Shown: positions 8,334-18,764 of the stretch, piece by piece
Layout: each line of letters starts with the position of its first letter
Position numbering within the stretch: the stretch's first letter is position 1
Assembly: GCA_001655205.1 (NCBI GenBank)
Contig: LPNZ01011260.1
Coordinates: 1-27,307 of the forward strand
Reading direction: 5' to 3'
DNA: 27,307 nt
Source of the DNA: Lenisia limosa
Taxonomy: Eukaryota; Breviatea
The notes under the pieces: model-generated
What the model was told of the DNA's origin: nothing
The model's input: only the letters and a program-made list of their open reading frames with translations
Databases searched by the model: none
Made by a program: the position numbers and the translations under genes

Positions 8334-11300
8334 ATGCCAAGAATAGTCATGTTCCTGCTGTGGGTGCCTTTCCTCTGCTTTGCGGCTGAAATGACGTGGG
8401 GGGGGGGAGGTCATCATCTCTCATCATGGTTATGTTTGTACTGACATTCCCTTGGTTATACTATCCCTCAATTCATGGACTCTTATTCTTCTTTTGGTGT
8501 TGGGGGCGGGGGTAATAAGAGTCTAAAAATAATTCATCCAACGATATTATTCCTGAAAGGTTCAGAGTGGAATAAGTGAACTGCATGGAGCATTCCCCTT
8601 TTCACTCGCCCTCTCCTTACTCACTCTCATCCATCCGTAATATTTTTCATGACCAAACTGACTGAAAATACCAGCATCTAACAATAAATATGGAAATGGT
8701 TGTTTTGGGGAAAGAATTTATCGACATGAAATATCTAGGGGAGTGATAGGATGCTTTTATTGTGTTGTAGTTTTATGATTTATTATGTTGTAGTTTTTAA
8801 TAGTTCATTGTGTAGGCTCCCCGAGGGTACAGTAGCACCGGTGCCGTTAACCGCCAATGGTGTTGCAAACAAGGCCTATGTCGACAGTTCCGTTTCGGTA
8901 AGGTTGCTTGTAAGGCCACCCTATGGTCCAGATAAGACAGGTAATATCGATATCTATTGAGGATTTGTCAAGACATTCAGTCTTTTTTCGGACCGTAGGG
9001 AAGCCCTAGCTGTATGAGAAATATGAAAATACTCATGAGTTGCAGAGAAAATATCTGGGTGAATTCATTCATTATTATATCCATGAATATACGCCTGAAA
9101 ATCTCTAAGTGAAGCCCCATGTTACATATATCCTATCTGAGTGTGCCACCGTCACTGTATCATTTATATGTATCACTGTTTATTATTCAAATCTCTATCG
9201 ATGCTTGCATTAATGTAATGGTGTCGTTTGAGACGATATACCATTTCTCTCTGACTTTGTTCAGCGTCAATTTTGGATCCCAAAATGAGTGGTTCTCAAT
9301 AAAATCTTCAATGAATATCGATATGATTTAGCAGTCTTTGAGAACCCAAAATGAAGCTCTACGGTGCTCTAATAATCATGGACTCCAAACTAATCCAGTA
9401 GACCTGTGCCACACAAGCAGAAGTTGATGATCTTCGTGCTCAGGTCGGTTGGTGTGAAAACAAGCGCTTTTTTGTAAGCGCTTCACTTTCGGTGTTCCTA
9501 GACTGAATTCTCGTTCATCTCCGGTAACTATTTTTGGAACCTCTTTTTTTGTGTTGGTTTGTTTAAGGCTTCCTTAGGGCATAGAAAGGACTGAGCTTCA
9601 CTTTAAATCCCCGATAGTTATCTTCCCCTCCCGAAATACAAGTTTTTTCATTAGTTGTCATCATCCACATTCTCTTTACACCCAACCGATCATGACTGTT
9701 ATACATGTTCTCTAATTTCGTAGTTAAACGTTTTGATCAAGGCGCAGATTGTAAGTTGGGTTGGACGATTCTTGAATATTTCCCCGAAATGATTGAAATT
9801 ACCAAACCCTACCCCTGTCAGAGACATATGTACATATACATACATATATACTACATGTAGCTATATCATATATATATATATATATTATATATAAATATGA
9901 TGGAATCGGAAAGGAAGAAACTTAATCTAAAAAAAAGGATATTTTCTCAAGGAGCATTGCGCACAAGTGACTTATCTCATGCACTGTGTTTGTTCAAATG
10001 TTGTAGACCATAATACTAGGGCTTTACTTCGATCCAGAAAATGACTAAATTGCTCGATAAATCATCAATATATAGTTTGACAACTTGCCGATCTTTTTTA
10101 TATTGGAGTGAAGCCCTGTGTAATACTGTTACAAATGAGTAGATATTTTTTGAGGTTCCCTTTGCTTACGTTGACAGAAAAGCTGTGAAGACCGGGCACT
10201 GCTTTACCCTGGTTTGTATTTGTGCTTTTGCAATGATGGATAACCCCTTGATGAACCCAGTAAAATTGAGATATTTTCTTTATTTTTTGGGATAACAGTA
10301 TTTTATCATTGTATCAACATACTGAACTAACCATCTTTGCTTTGGTTTCTCAGAATTTTCCCTTTTCATCGCTTCCGCCTGACCCAAATATAGATATGAC
10401 CGATGGGATCTACAATATCACCGTCAACAACGTGGGTGCTCCTGGGTTGTTTTGTTGAGATTAAGCTGCAATATTCATAACATTCGCTGTACAAACACAT
10501 TTTTGGCGCTTTTTAAAGATCTTCGAGTTTTCAGGGAGGGGGAGGGGGTCAACACTTAATATACTGTTTACCAGAGGGGGGTTTGTACAAAATAATTATT
10601 GGTTTGTATGATCGCATGGTGTCCCTCTGTATTTTCTTTTTTACCAATTTTTTTTTTTAATATGGTAGATATCGATTCTATTTCTCGCACAAAATTTAAA
10701 TGCCCACGCTTATATTTCTAGAATTTCGTTGAGGGATACTGTGAGAAGTTTGACGGCCAATGGTGGCTTGTCATTCTCAACTACTATCACATTGCTAACG
10801 GTGCTGAGGTTGATCTGGTTAGGGGGTGGGGGGTATGGAAAGGATAGTACTTTGAGGAGAGGGGAGGAGCGTATTTCTGTGAATGTTGTTCTTTGTGTAC
10901 AGTCAACCGCCGGATCTCTATGATCCTAGTTTCAACTTTAGTGCAAAAAAGTACACACAAGAGTGGTGTGAGGAGGGGCAAAGATGACTTGGTGTGTGAC
11001 CAAGGCAACTTTACTCATTGTCATCAGCAGAATGTGAAAATCACCGATTTGACTGTTTAGAATTTCTTGACGGCGTCCCTCCCGCAGTACTCACCACATG
11101 CCTTGCTGACCACCCCCCGCAACATTGGTGAGTTGATAATTCAATCTGGATGGGTGTGACGGTTTTTATTATAAGCTTATTTTGCTAATATTGGTCTTTT
11201 TTGAAATATATAATGTTATACATATGATATGTATATTATATCATATATGATATATACTGTTATCATACAGTATATGCATATATTTTTGATGTCTTTAATA

Positions 11301-14300
11301 TGCGTAATGCTGTTTTATCTCCATGTCTTTATTTCATTTTCATCTCCCCAGTCTTTTTGAATTCTGATGATTTTTATTTTTCTTCAAAAAAACAAAACAG
11401 AAAAACTGGGCTAAACAATGATGGAATGATAACCTGTTCTCCGCGCTTGAGATACGGCAGTCAAAAGAATGCACTCTATATGATATAATCTACGACTTCT
11501 GGGGGTTGCTAAACCCGCACTTAAACACCCGGAGACCGGGTGGGCAAACACAGAGATGGGCGATGCATCATTGAGATTTTATAATTACTCAAAAAGAAGA
11601 TGGGTTGCCATTCCAACCTAAAGGGTCATAAGACAAAGAAGTCCTTTGCAATACTAAAAAACTCCCGGGAAGGGGGGGGGGGNNNNNNNNNNNNNNNNNN
11701 NNNNNNNNNNNNNNNNNNNNNNNNNNNNNNNNNNNNNNNNNNNNNNNNNNNNNNNNNNNNNNNNNNNNTGGAAGTATATGTTTTTTTTAGCAGCACGTGC
11801 AAAATGAGAAAAGTGACGCTAATAGCTCTGAAGTACTCTTTATTACAACCAACACCACAGATAGCAGCGAACCTTCAGAAAGTGCGGATGTCTTGCAAGA
11901 AGGCTCAACACCTTGGCGTTTAACAGGGAGTGCGTAGCTGGCTTCAGCTTGATGGAAATGGTGGAAGACCTTATCCGTCATATCGACGGGCGGCATTTCA
12001 ATGAAGGCTCCAGGAGCACGCCATGTAAACCTAAATCGGTATCATAGGTTGAAACCGATACAATAAAAATTACGCTGATAGCAACATTTTTTTTATTATT
12101 TCTTAATCACTGCTAAGCTTGGGTAAAAGAAGGAAATTGAGATAATTAAGGATAGCAAAAGAGGGGAGTCGTTTTAAGTGAACTAGTTTTTGAGATCTCA
12201 CGTACATTACCAAAGTTTACGTTGTACACGAGGGTGGTCTTCCTAACACTTCGCGCACTGATGGCGGAATGAACCGTTGCTACGCCTTGAATGTAAAAAT
12301 TCAATGCTAAGATAATCAAAGACACAATCACTGCCACAGTAGAGGTTGTAAGATGCTGTGGTACTTGAGTTTGGTGTTGATGACACGCATTAGGTGTTTC
12401 TGGGCTTGGTAAACTGCGAAAGTGAGTACTTCCTGCTGTTCATCTTCGCCAGCGTGTCCTTAACCACGGGGTGGCTCTCCTTGAGCTCCGTCTTGGGAAT
12501 GACGCTGCAGAGCCCTCTTGCAGCCACATCATCCTGCTCCTCGGCCTCTAAGGCGTTGCATATTCCATCAATTTCATTTACGACCGCAGCCGCCTGAATT
12601 TTCTTTTGATTTGTAAAGACACATGAACCACATCAATTATTCCAGAGTCAAATATCATAGTTTGTTTAGTAATCCGAGCATTTATTGCTCGAAAATAATT
12701 AACTCAAACGGTTCTTCGATTATTTATCTTGAACAATCTGTCCAGATGTAACTTTGACGACGTTTAAAACACTGATAATCGAAAAGACGGGATTGCTCCT
12801 AAAACCCCCATTCCGGATACATAATTATTGATGAATAATAGAAGTACTTGCCTTTCATTTTTCTGTACTTTTTTTTTGACAATTTTTAGCTGAAGAGGGT
12901 CATGTAGCCCCAGAATTTCTGAATACCATGTCCTTCTCCGAAATGCGCTTCAAGTGTATCGTAAGCCATCCTGGGGTTTCATTTGACAATCACATCGCAT
13001 TTTGTATCTTTTTTACACATGAATTATCATTTTCCACACAGTTACCGCATATCCACTCGTATGATAATTGACAGATAAGTATCAGTTGTTGTCTTTGTTC
13101 ATATTTTCGACTTGGAAGTCGGTCTCATGGTCAAATCACTGGGGATATGGGTTTACCTCTTGCACTCCCCCCCCCCCCCNNNNNNNNNNNNNNNNNNNNN
13201 NNNNNNNNNNNNNNNNNNNNNNNNNNNNNNNNNNNNNNNNNNNNNNNNNNNNNNNNNNNNNNNNNNNNNNNNNNNNNNNNNNNNNNNAACAGAGTTGATT
13301 TTTGGCTTCATTTTTTTTTTGTTTCTTAAATTCCCCCATCCCCCCTCCCCCACAGAGCAGCACATCCCGCAGCCTTCACTTTAAGACGTCTCACAGCGGC
13401 ACTCTCAGTTACGCTAAAACCGGAAGTGGAAGCATGACTGGAATCGGGGTGAGCTGTCCTGAGTGTTTTAAGGGAAAGGGCGAGGGGGGGGGGTGTCAAT
13501 GCAAGACGACAAAGTAAATGATATCAAAAAAACACCAGGGCTCCACTTTGGTCCGAAAAAGATCGGGTAAATATTCATATCATATACTCTATCCTTCTTT
13601 TGTTCAGTCTTCTTTTGCGTGATAGTGTTGACGGCCCTGGCCAGATACTGCCTTGTTACATTTTTTTTTTTTTTTGATAGCTACAGAATACATTGAACAT
13701 ATCGTTGGAATACGTAAATATGCTAATGGGGATACTGTGTAACAATATTTCATTTCTATATAAAACTTATTGATCAGTCGTCATACAGTGGTTTAACTGG
13801 CGATGAAGGACGATTGCCTGCAACTTCTAATGCGTACTACAGGTATGATAATTAGGGCTTCACTTTGGTAAAGCTCAATGAAACATGTATTCAAACTAGA
13901 GCTCTTTCCAATTAATTGTTGAACCAATTAATTAATTAATTGGCAATTAAAGCGGGAGACATTTTAACAATTTTATACAATTATTATTCTGGGGTGAACA
14001 AATGTAAAATTTTGAGTTTAATCGTTTCCGTGAGATTAGAGATTATTACCTGAATTCCTTGATAGGTCACAGCAATGTCGCTGTTTTACACCACTCTGTG
14101 AATCATCATCTAAATTAATGAAATTTAGCAATTTCTATGGGTGATTTTAGACTTGAAAACTATACTGTTTGACCAATACTTCAGGAAAAGTTAATACCTA
14201 GAAAACGACAAAATATTAATGTTTTCCAATCAATGTTCAACGGAAAAGCGGGCAAAATCCTAAAAAAACATTGTTTTCGCAATTTAAGTGGACTCACGCT

Positions 14301-14961
14301 TTAATTGGTGATTTTTTCATTTTTTTTTTTTTTTTTTNNNNNNNNNNNNNNNNNNNNNNNNNNNNNNNNNNNNNNNNNNNNNNNNNNNNNNNNNNNNNNN
14401 NNCAAACTCTATACTATGCTGTTTTGTTTTTCATCTCTATATTAAGTATTATGCCTATAAAATCATATGTAGGATTCATTCCTCCACGATAGCATAAAAA
14501 GGAACTTGAGTAACATGTGTGTAAAACAATAATAATAACTAAAACTTCGAATCGCGATGCTGGTCTTTTAATCATTTTTAGCAACTACGGGAAGAGGGCC
14601 CTTGTGTCCTATCCAATGTATATCTCTGCTTCTGAGCATCACTGGGCGGTATGTAGGAGGTCCATCATTATGATGTAAATGCTCATTTCTATTTTTCTTC
14701 TCTTTCAGATTGACAATCGTTGGAATCAAATAATACAATAGATTGGACAGCTTGCTGATGGAGGGGCGGTTTACTACTACTCCTGCAACGACTCCGATGA
14801 TCTCCATGCTGATGTTGGCTACCACTGGATTGTATGAGGGTAGTCACAACAGTGTCGCTTTAAAAAGCAGCTTTCCTTTTAAACACAGATTAATTGTTGG
14901 CTCTTCAAATTTTCCCAAATTATCTGTGAGATGTCTTACCCTTCAGGTTTATGTCCGATAA
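8334..14961 (+). CDS. Secreted fibrinogen-related (lectin-type) protein
   Basis: Phase-consistent exons: 8334-8395 (start and signal peptide, MPRIVMFLLWVPFLCFA), 8816-8897, 9402-9443 and 9724-9750 (short coiled coil, AEVDDLRAQ then LNVLIKAQI), 10354-10431 (DGIYNITVNN), 10722 to about 10808 (GYCEKFDGQWWLVILNYYH), 11061-11127, 12890-12960 (FLNTMSFSEMRFKC), 13356-13448 (LHFKTSHSG, SYAKTGSGSMTGI), 13778-13842 (GLTGDEGRLPATSNAYY), 14742-14831 and a final 15-nt exon 14947-14961 (VYVR, TAA). The DGIY...C...W...LNY start and RTG-type middle match fibrinogen-related C-terminal domains, which bind sugars outside cells. The small coiled coil would trimerise it. Unsettled: whether 10903-10967 is an extra exon, and a probable missing exon in 13843-14741, where phase 2 must become phase 0 and a gap lies. 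Without the last splice it would end HWIV with TGA at 14835. Confidence 0.75.
8912..9007. repeat. ~96-bp intronic inverted-repeat element
   Basis: The left end AAGGCCACCCTATGGTCC and right end GGACCGTAGGGAAGCCCT are imperfect inverted repeats around the family core ATATCGATATCTATTGAGG. It starts 14 bp after a lectin-gene splice donor. Confidence 0.7.
9826..9898. repeat. TA-rich microsatellite
   Basis: A run of TACATA and TATATA repeats in a lectin-gene intron. A similar ATATGATATG stretch lies at 11205-11285. Confidence 0.8.
10018..10117. repeat. ~100-bp intronic inverted-repeat element
   Basis: It begins AGGGCTTTACTTCGATCC and ends GGAGTGAAGCCCT, with the family core CTCGATAAATCATCAATA between. 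It lies in a lectin-gene intron. Confidence 0.75.
11978..12593 (-). CDS. Antisense gene candidate with one membrane segment, nested in a lectin intron
   Basis: From an acceptor at 12594 the minus strand is open to TAA at 12390-12392 (EIDGICNALEAEEQDD..., ...KTELKESHPVVKDTLAKMNS). The +1 frame then stays open from about 12439 to a donor after 12211. It encodes a Pro/Gln/Thr-rich stretch, a hydrophobic segment (VAVIVSLIILALNFYI) and NVNFG. An exon 12030-11978 adds LLEPSLKCRPSI and TGA, with AATAAA at 11844-11839. The frames join if 16 nt (12429-12414, GTACTCACTTTCGCAG) or 25 nt (12429-12405) are removed, or if one base is missing. Upstream exons are not found; MIFDSGIID near 12665 is one possibility. 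No family recognised. It lies wholly in the intron 11128-12889 of the opposite-strand gene. Confidence 0.45.
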
Positions 14962-15097
14962 TACAGAGTCTTGTTATGTTATACTTGATGTATTGATGTG
15001 TAATCTTTCTGGGAATGTGAAAACTTTAATCCGTTGACAAAGGAGCACCTTGAGTCACAAGAGTACATTATACAAGCACCAAAAAGAATAAATAGGT
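14962..15097. other. Short convergent spacer
   Basis: Only 136 bp separates the lectin stop codon from the stop of the opposing gene, so their 3' UTRs probably overlap. No other feature seen. Confidence 0.6.
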
Positions 15098-16336
15098 TTA
15101 AAGAGAGTTGATGGCACCGATGGTCTCTTCAACTGAGGACTTGAAGACGGTAAGGAAGCTGAGTCGTCAGATGGATAAAATAAAATAAAAGAAGAAGAAA
15201 ACGAGTATGCAACTCCATACTCGTTAAGACCCTCGAGGTTCTTAAGGATGGCCTTCTTGCAATTTTCACGCTGGGAAGCATCGGTCTCGATAGACATCTG
15301 AATCGTAAAGGGCATCAGTTACCAATGAAATGATTACTAGGCAATCGATCACAAATGAACATATTACGATTCACCGAAAAATAAAGCTCAAAATCCGCAT
15401 CAGGACTTAGCGCGGTCCCTGTACATATCCAGAATTCATCCGGCTTACGGAGTCGAAGAGCTCCTTGAGGTTGTTAGCGTTGGCCTCGAGGGTAGCCTTC
15501 TCCGCGGGCTTGGCTTTAGTGGCCTTGGCGGCGGCTTTGTCGGCATCAGATCCGGCCTTGGCTACGAATGTCAGTATTGACGGGGCATTTTGGTGGGTGG
15601 TTAAGGGTTGTATTGATGATGTTGTCCATGGTTGGAACATGATGGCAGGTGGTGGTCAGTTCCGAAACAATCAAGCGGACCAATCGCGAAGACACGTAAT
15701 GGAGAAGCATTGGAAGAAACCGAAAAGAAACCCCAAATACAAAGCTTAATAATACAAAACGACAAAAAAAAGATAGTAAATCATTACATCAATTGACGTG
15801 ATCATGATCATTTACTGGAATGATTCAATTCAGGGAATGTGAGAGAGGCATGGGGACCCACAGAGCTTCTTCTTGGACTCGAGGACCTCATCAAAAGTCT
15901 CAACAGTGCCATTTCTGGTTTCGCAGAGAGCGGAGGCGGCCTCGAAGACGGTGTTGGCGGATTGGGCCATCTGTAAAGGTCAGCAAACAGGGACAAAAGG
16001 CTGAATTCTTACGTTTCCAGCAGTGGCTTCCCAGTCAGGAAGGTCAGTAGCACAGAAAGCCTAAATGATGATGATTTTAAACATGGAAATTCCGCTTGGA
16101 TCACATGTTTGCCTTTAATCCGCAATGAATTTCCAGAGCAGCAACAAACCTGGAAAGAAATGGCACTTTCGCGGTACTTGTTGGCAGTGTTGGAAAGAGA
16201 AGTGGTAACTCCCTTTTCAGCAATGATAACATTGGCGAAGTCTAATGAAGAGTTAAATTCCGATTCTTGTAATTACAGACAAACCCTTGTTGGCTCCGGT
16301 CTTGGAGTCCTTGAAAAGTGCGGCCTTTTTCATCAT
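15098..16336 (-). CDS. 179-aa helical protein, possibly BAR-like, codon-biased
   Basis: Exons in transcript order: 16336-16285, 16241-16150, 16060-16013, 15970-15862, 15561-15449, 15297-15214 and 15139-15098 (TAA). They total 540 nt, and every phase agrees. Introns are short (42-300 nt). The start is ATGATGAAAAAG. The protein is almost all helix-forming: SLSNTANKYRESAISFQAF, DLPDWEATAGN, ETFDEVLESKKKL, an Ala/Lys-rich stretch (KAAAKATKAKPAEKATLEAN), NNLKELFDS, and a tail with KKAILKNLEGLNEYG and VEETIGAI. This three-helix charged pattern and length recall small BAR/F-BAR-type membrane-curving proteins, but no diagnostic motif settles it. Exons use mostly GCC, AAG, CTC, TCC and AAC and are much richer in GC than neighbours, as in very highly expressed genes. 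It could instead be a lineage-specific cytoskeletal or coat protein. Confidence 0.8.
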
Positions 16337-16520
16337 CTTGACTGGTTTTTAGTTAAAGTATGTCATTTTTTTATAATACAATTTACTAAAATACTAATAA
16401 TGCAACTACTGTTAATAATGTAATATATATTCACAGTTGTTCAGCTACTTCAGCGCTTCAGCTTCCGACCAGAAAAATCGTTCATATCACCTTCAACTGC
16501 TCCTGTCTTTCCAAGTCAAA
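16337..16520. promoter_or_regulatory. Bidirectional promoter region
   Basis: 184 bp separate the start codons of the divergent 179-aa and 120-aa genes. It contains an AT-rich block (16372-16430), and a possible acceptor (TTCACAG, 16430-16436) suggests a 5'-UTR intron for the plus-strand gene. No specific binding site can be named. Confidence 0.5.
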
Positions 16521-17884
16521 ATGAAGAAAGTGCAACCAATGGCTTGGCCGTGTTCAAATCCTCTTATTTTTTCCGATGTTCAACCAGGAGAAGTTATTGC
16601 TGTCAGTTGGGTGTCAAATACAGATCTCACAGTTTTCTTTTTTGTTTTTACACGTAAAGTCTCTATTGAAACAAGGATATTTTTCTTCATTCCTCTTCTT
16701 ATTGTTTAGAAAACCATGAGGACCGTCTCTGAACACTCTGAGGAACTCTCTTCTACCTTACGTGAGCCTTTTTATCATTCGTCCCATCGAGAGTCGGGGG
16801 CAGTTGTTATAATTGGGCGAATTATTATTTTATTTTTTAAATAATACCCCTTGTTTATAGCGGTGTTGAGCGAACTTGATGGCGGACTTTTGCGATTTGT
16901 AACCGAGGCGGCTGCAGCATCATCCAAGGTTTGACACTAGCGTATAGTTTGTGCTTCACTCTGGTCCGAAAAAGACTGGTAAATATCGATGTTTTTCGAG
17001 GATTATTCCAGAAATTCTTATTTGCCGAAGTAAAGCCCCAAATCCTACCATTTGACCAAATATTTGAGTCGAAATGTAGAACGGAGAAAGTGCAAATCGT
17101 GCGGGTATGATTTTTAAACTTTTTAATGCTCTGCCTTTTCTTGCATAACTGGATTTTCGGAAAGCAGGATGTGTACAGTTTATTGTTTTTACTCTAATAC
17201 ATTGAAAGTCAATTTTCCTGGGCCTTTTTCCAGAGTTTTTTTCAGAAATCTTCTATTGTTTCCATGTCTTTGTTTTGTAAAGTTTGAAACCTTTTTGTGT
17301 TGTCTTCTGATATGGTATTTAGGCTGAAACGGAAACAATTTCAACTGCCGAGTGGGTGAAGAGGATGGAAAAGGCCCAAGTCAAAAAAGCTGAGGAACAA
17401 GAGTTATCACGGTATGTAAAGGGTAATGCATTGTGGATTGAAGTGCTCTATATAGTCTAGAGTCTATAGATCTCCAACAATTGACCAAAAGTTTGGCGCT
17501 ATACAGGGTTAAAGCAGGATGGTAATTGGAACATTGGCTCGGATTTTTTTCAATTTTCTCTAAGATTGACGCATATTGTACGTGATTTACCAAAACTTGG
17601 AGTCTTTCAAACTAAAGTAACCTGGAAGTAACGGGTGGATATTATCAAAAAGTAATTCGTTTCAAAAGATGGCGTCTTAGAACAATTTTCTAATAGCATC
17701 CGTGTCATATTTCTGAACTACCACCCTGCTTTCAGTCTTGACCTACTTGCTCAATGATTTCCCCAGGATAATCGGTGAATACTAATCCCAGTGACTGTAT
17801 GGAATCTTGTCACTATTTAGGTTCAATCCCCCAGCGCCGAAGTTTCGTCGGGTGTCTAGTTTTGGAACTCGCTGTTTCGGGTAG
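16521..17884 (+). CDS. Orphan 120-aa protein, helical, 5 exons
   Basis: Exons 16521-16610, 16710-16761, 16861-16928, 17323-17411 and 17821-17884 (TAG) sum to 363 nt. All four junction phases agree (0, 1, 0, 2). The start is the first ATG in frame. The N-terminus is MKKVQPMAWPCSNPLIFSD. The middle is amphipathic helix (VSEHSEELSSTLP, VLSELDGGLLRFVTEAAA). A charged helix follows (WVKRMEKAQVKKAEEQEL) and a basic tail RFNPPAPKFRRVSSFGTRCFG-type ending, with an RRVSS site that basophilic kinases such as PKA could use. There is no signal peptide or membrane segment, so it is probably cytosolic or nuclear. I recognise no family. The gene shares its promoter region with the 179-aa gene. An inverted-repeat element lies in the third intron. 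Confidence 0.75.
16951..17040. repeat. ~90-bp intronic inverted-repeat element
   Basis: GTGCTTCACTCTGGTCCG at the left and GCCGAAGTAAAGCCCC at the right are imperfect inverted repeats. The core AAATATCGAT and TTTTTCGAGGATTA belong to the same family as 19436-19533. It starts 22 bp after a splice donor. Confidence 0.7.
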
Positions 17885-18764
17885 AGAACCGGAGGGATGC
17901 TGCTAAGACTTACTTCTGACTTGCCTCATGTTTCCTTTGAAGTAGTGAAAATCTGCTGACCTACTTTTACCAGATTCATAGCTTTCGTTTTCTTTTCAAT
18001 TTCTTTTTTTTATTATTTATCTATTCCATTACAATTCCATTCCCAGGTGCAATGGGCACGTCTGTTAAGCTATTACACTTTTAGTTTTATTTTTGAATTT
18101 TTGATGCAAATTGGTTGATAGTTATATAGTTATACAGTTATGTAGTTGTGCAGCAAATGTGCAGCAAATGTGCAGAGTTATGGGAGCATAGGGGCATTTC
18201 GGGGGAAGGGGGAGGAGGGTGGTGAACAAAAAACCTGAGCCCCTAGGTTAATAAAATATAAATACATAATTGGTTGGCTTTGCATTCAATTTTCATTTGC
18301 TTACTGTCACCTCAAAATATCTATCTTTTTTTGTTGATGCAGATTTGNNNNNNNNNNNNNNNNNNNNNNNNNNNNNNNNNNNNNNNNNNNNNNNNNNNNN
18401 NNNNNNNNNNNNNNNNNNNNNNNNNNNNNNNNNNNNNNNNNNNNNNNNNNTTTTATTTGATTCATTTTAGCAAAGTTGTTGTGAAATACGGAAGAAATAA
18501 AGCTTTATACTCCCTTTTTTTTTGTCACTCTTTTTCCTGGGTACCCTACGGGCTCTTCTTGTCTAAAAAGCTGTTATTAATAGTGTAGAAGTAATGTAAC
18601 AATCAGTTTTCTTGAATTTCACATCCCCCATAATTGCCTTCACCTTTATTACAGGTTGATCCTACTTGAGGTGCTTCACCTCTTATTTAAGTGACTCTTC
18701 TAGTGTACGTTCGTGAAGAAGAAAGCTATTTGGCAAACTTGGCTTGAAGTAGACCGTTGGCAAC
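17885..18764. other. Intergenic spacer with gap
   Basis: This spacer lies between two plus-strand genes. AATAAA hexamers at about 18250 and 18494 could be poly(A) signals. TTATATAGTTATACAG-type simple repeats lie at 18120-18150. N run 18348-18450. No coding exon is supported. Confidence 0.6.

Noticed and set aside
10903-10967. Possible extra lectin exon (QPPDLYDPSFNF...)
   Set aside because: It is open and follows a possible donor in phase, but it leaves a phase that does not fit the next supported exon; kept only as a possibility.
12394-12597. Plus-strand 67-codon ORF with hydrophobic start
   Set aside because: It is the complement of the more protein-like minus-strand frame and lacks splice context in the lectin gene.
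13681-13713. A 33-nt lectin-gene exon (LQNTLNISLEY)
   Set aside because: It splits the conserved TGSGSMTGI-SSYSGLTG junction, which joins in phase without it.
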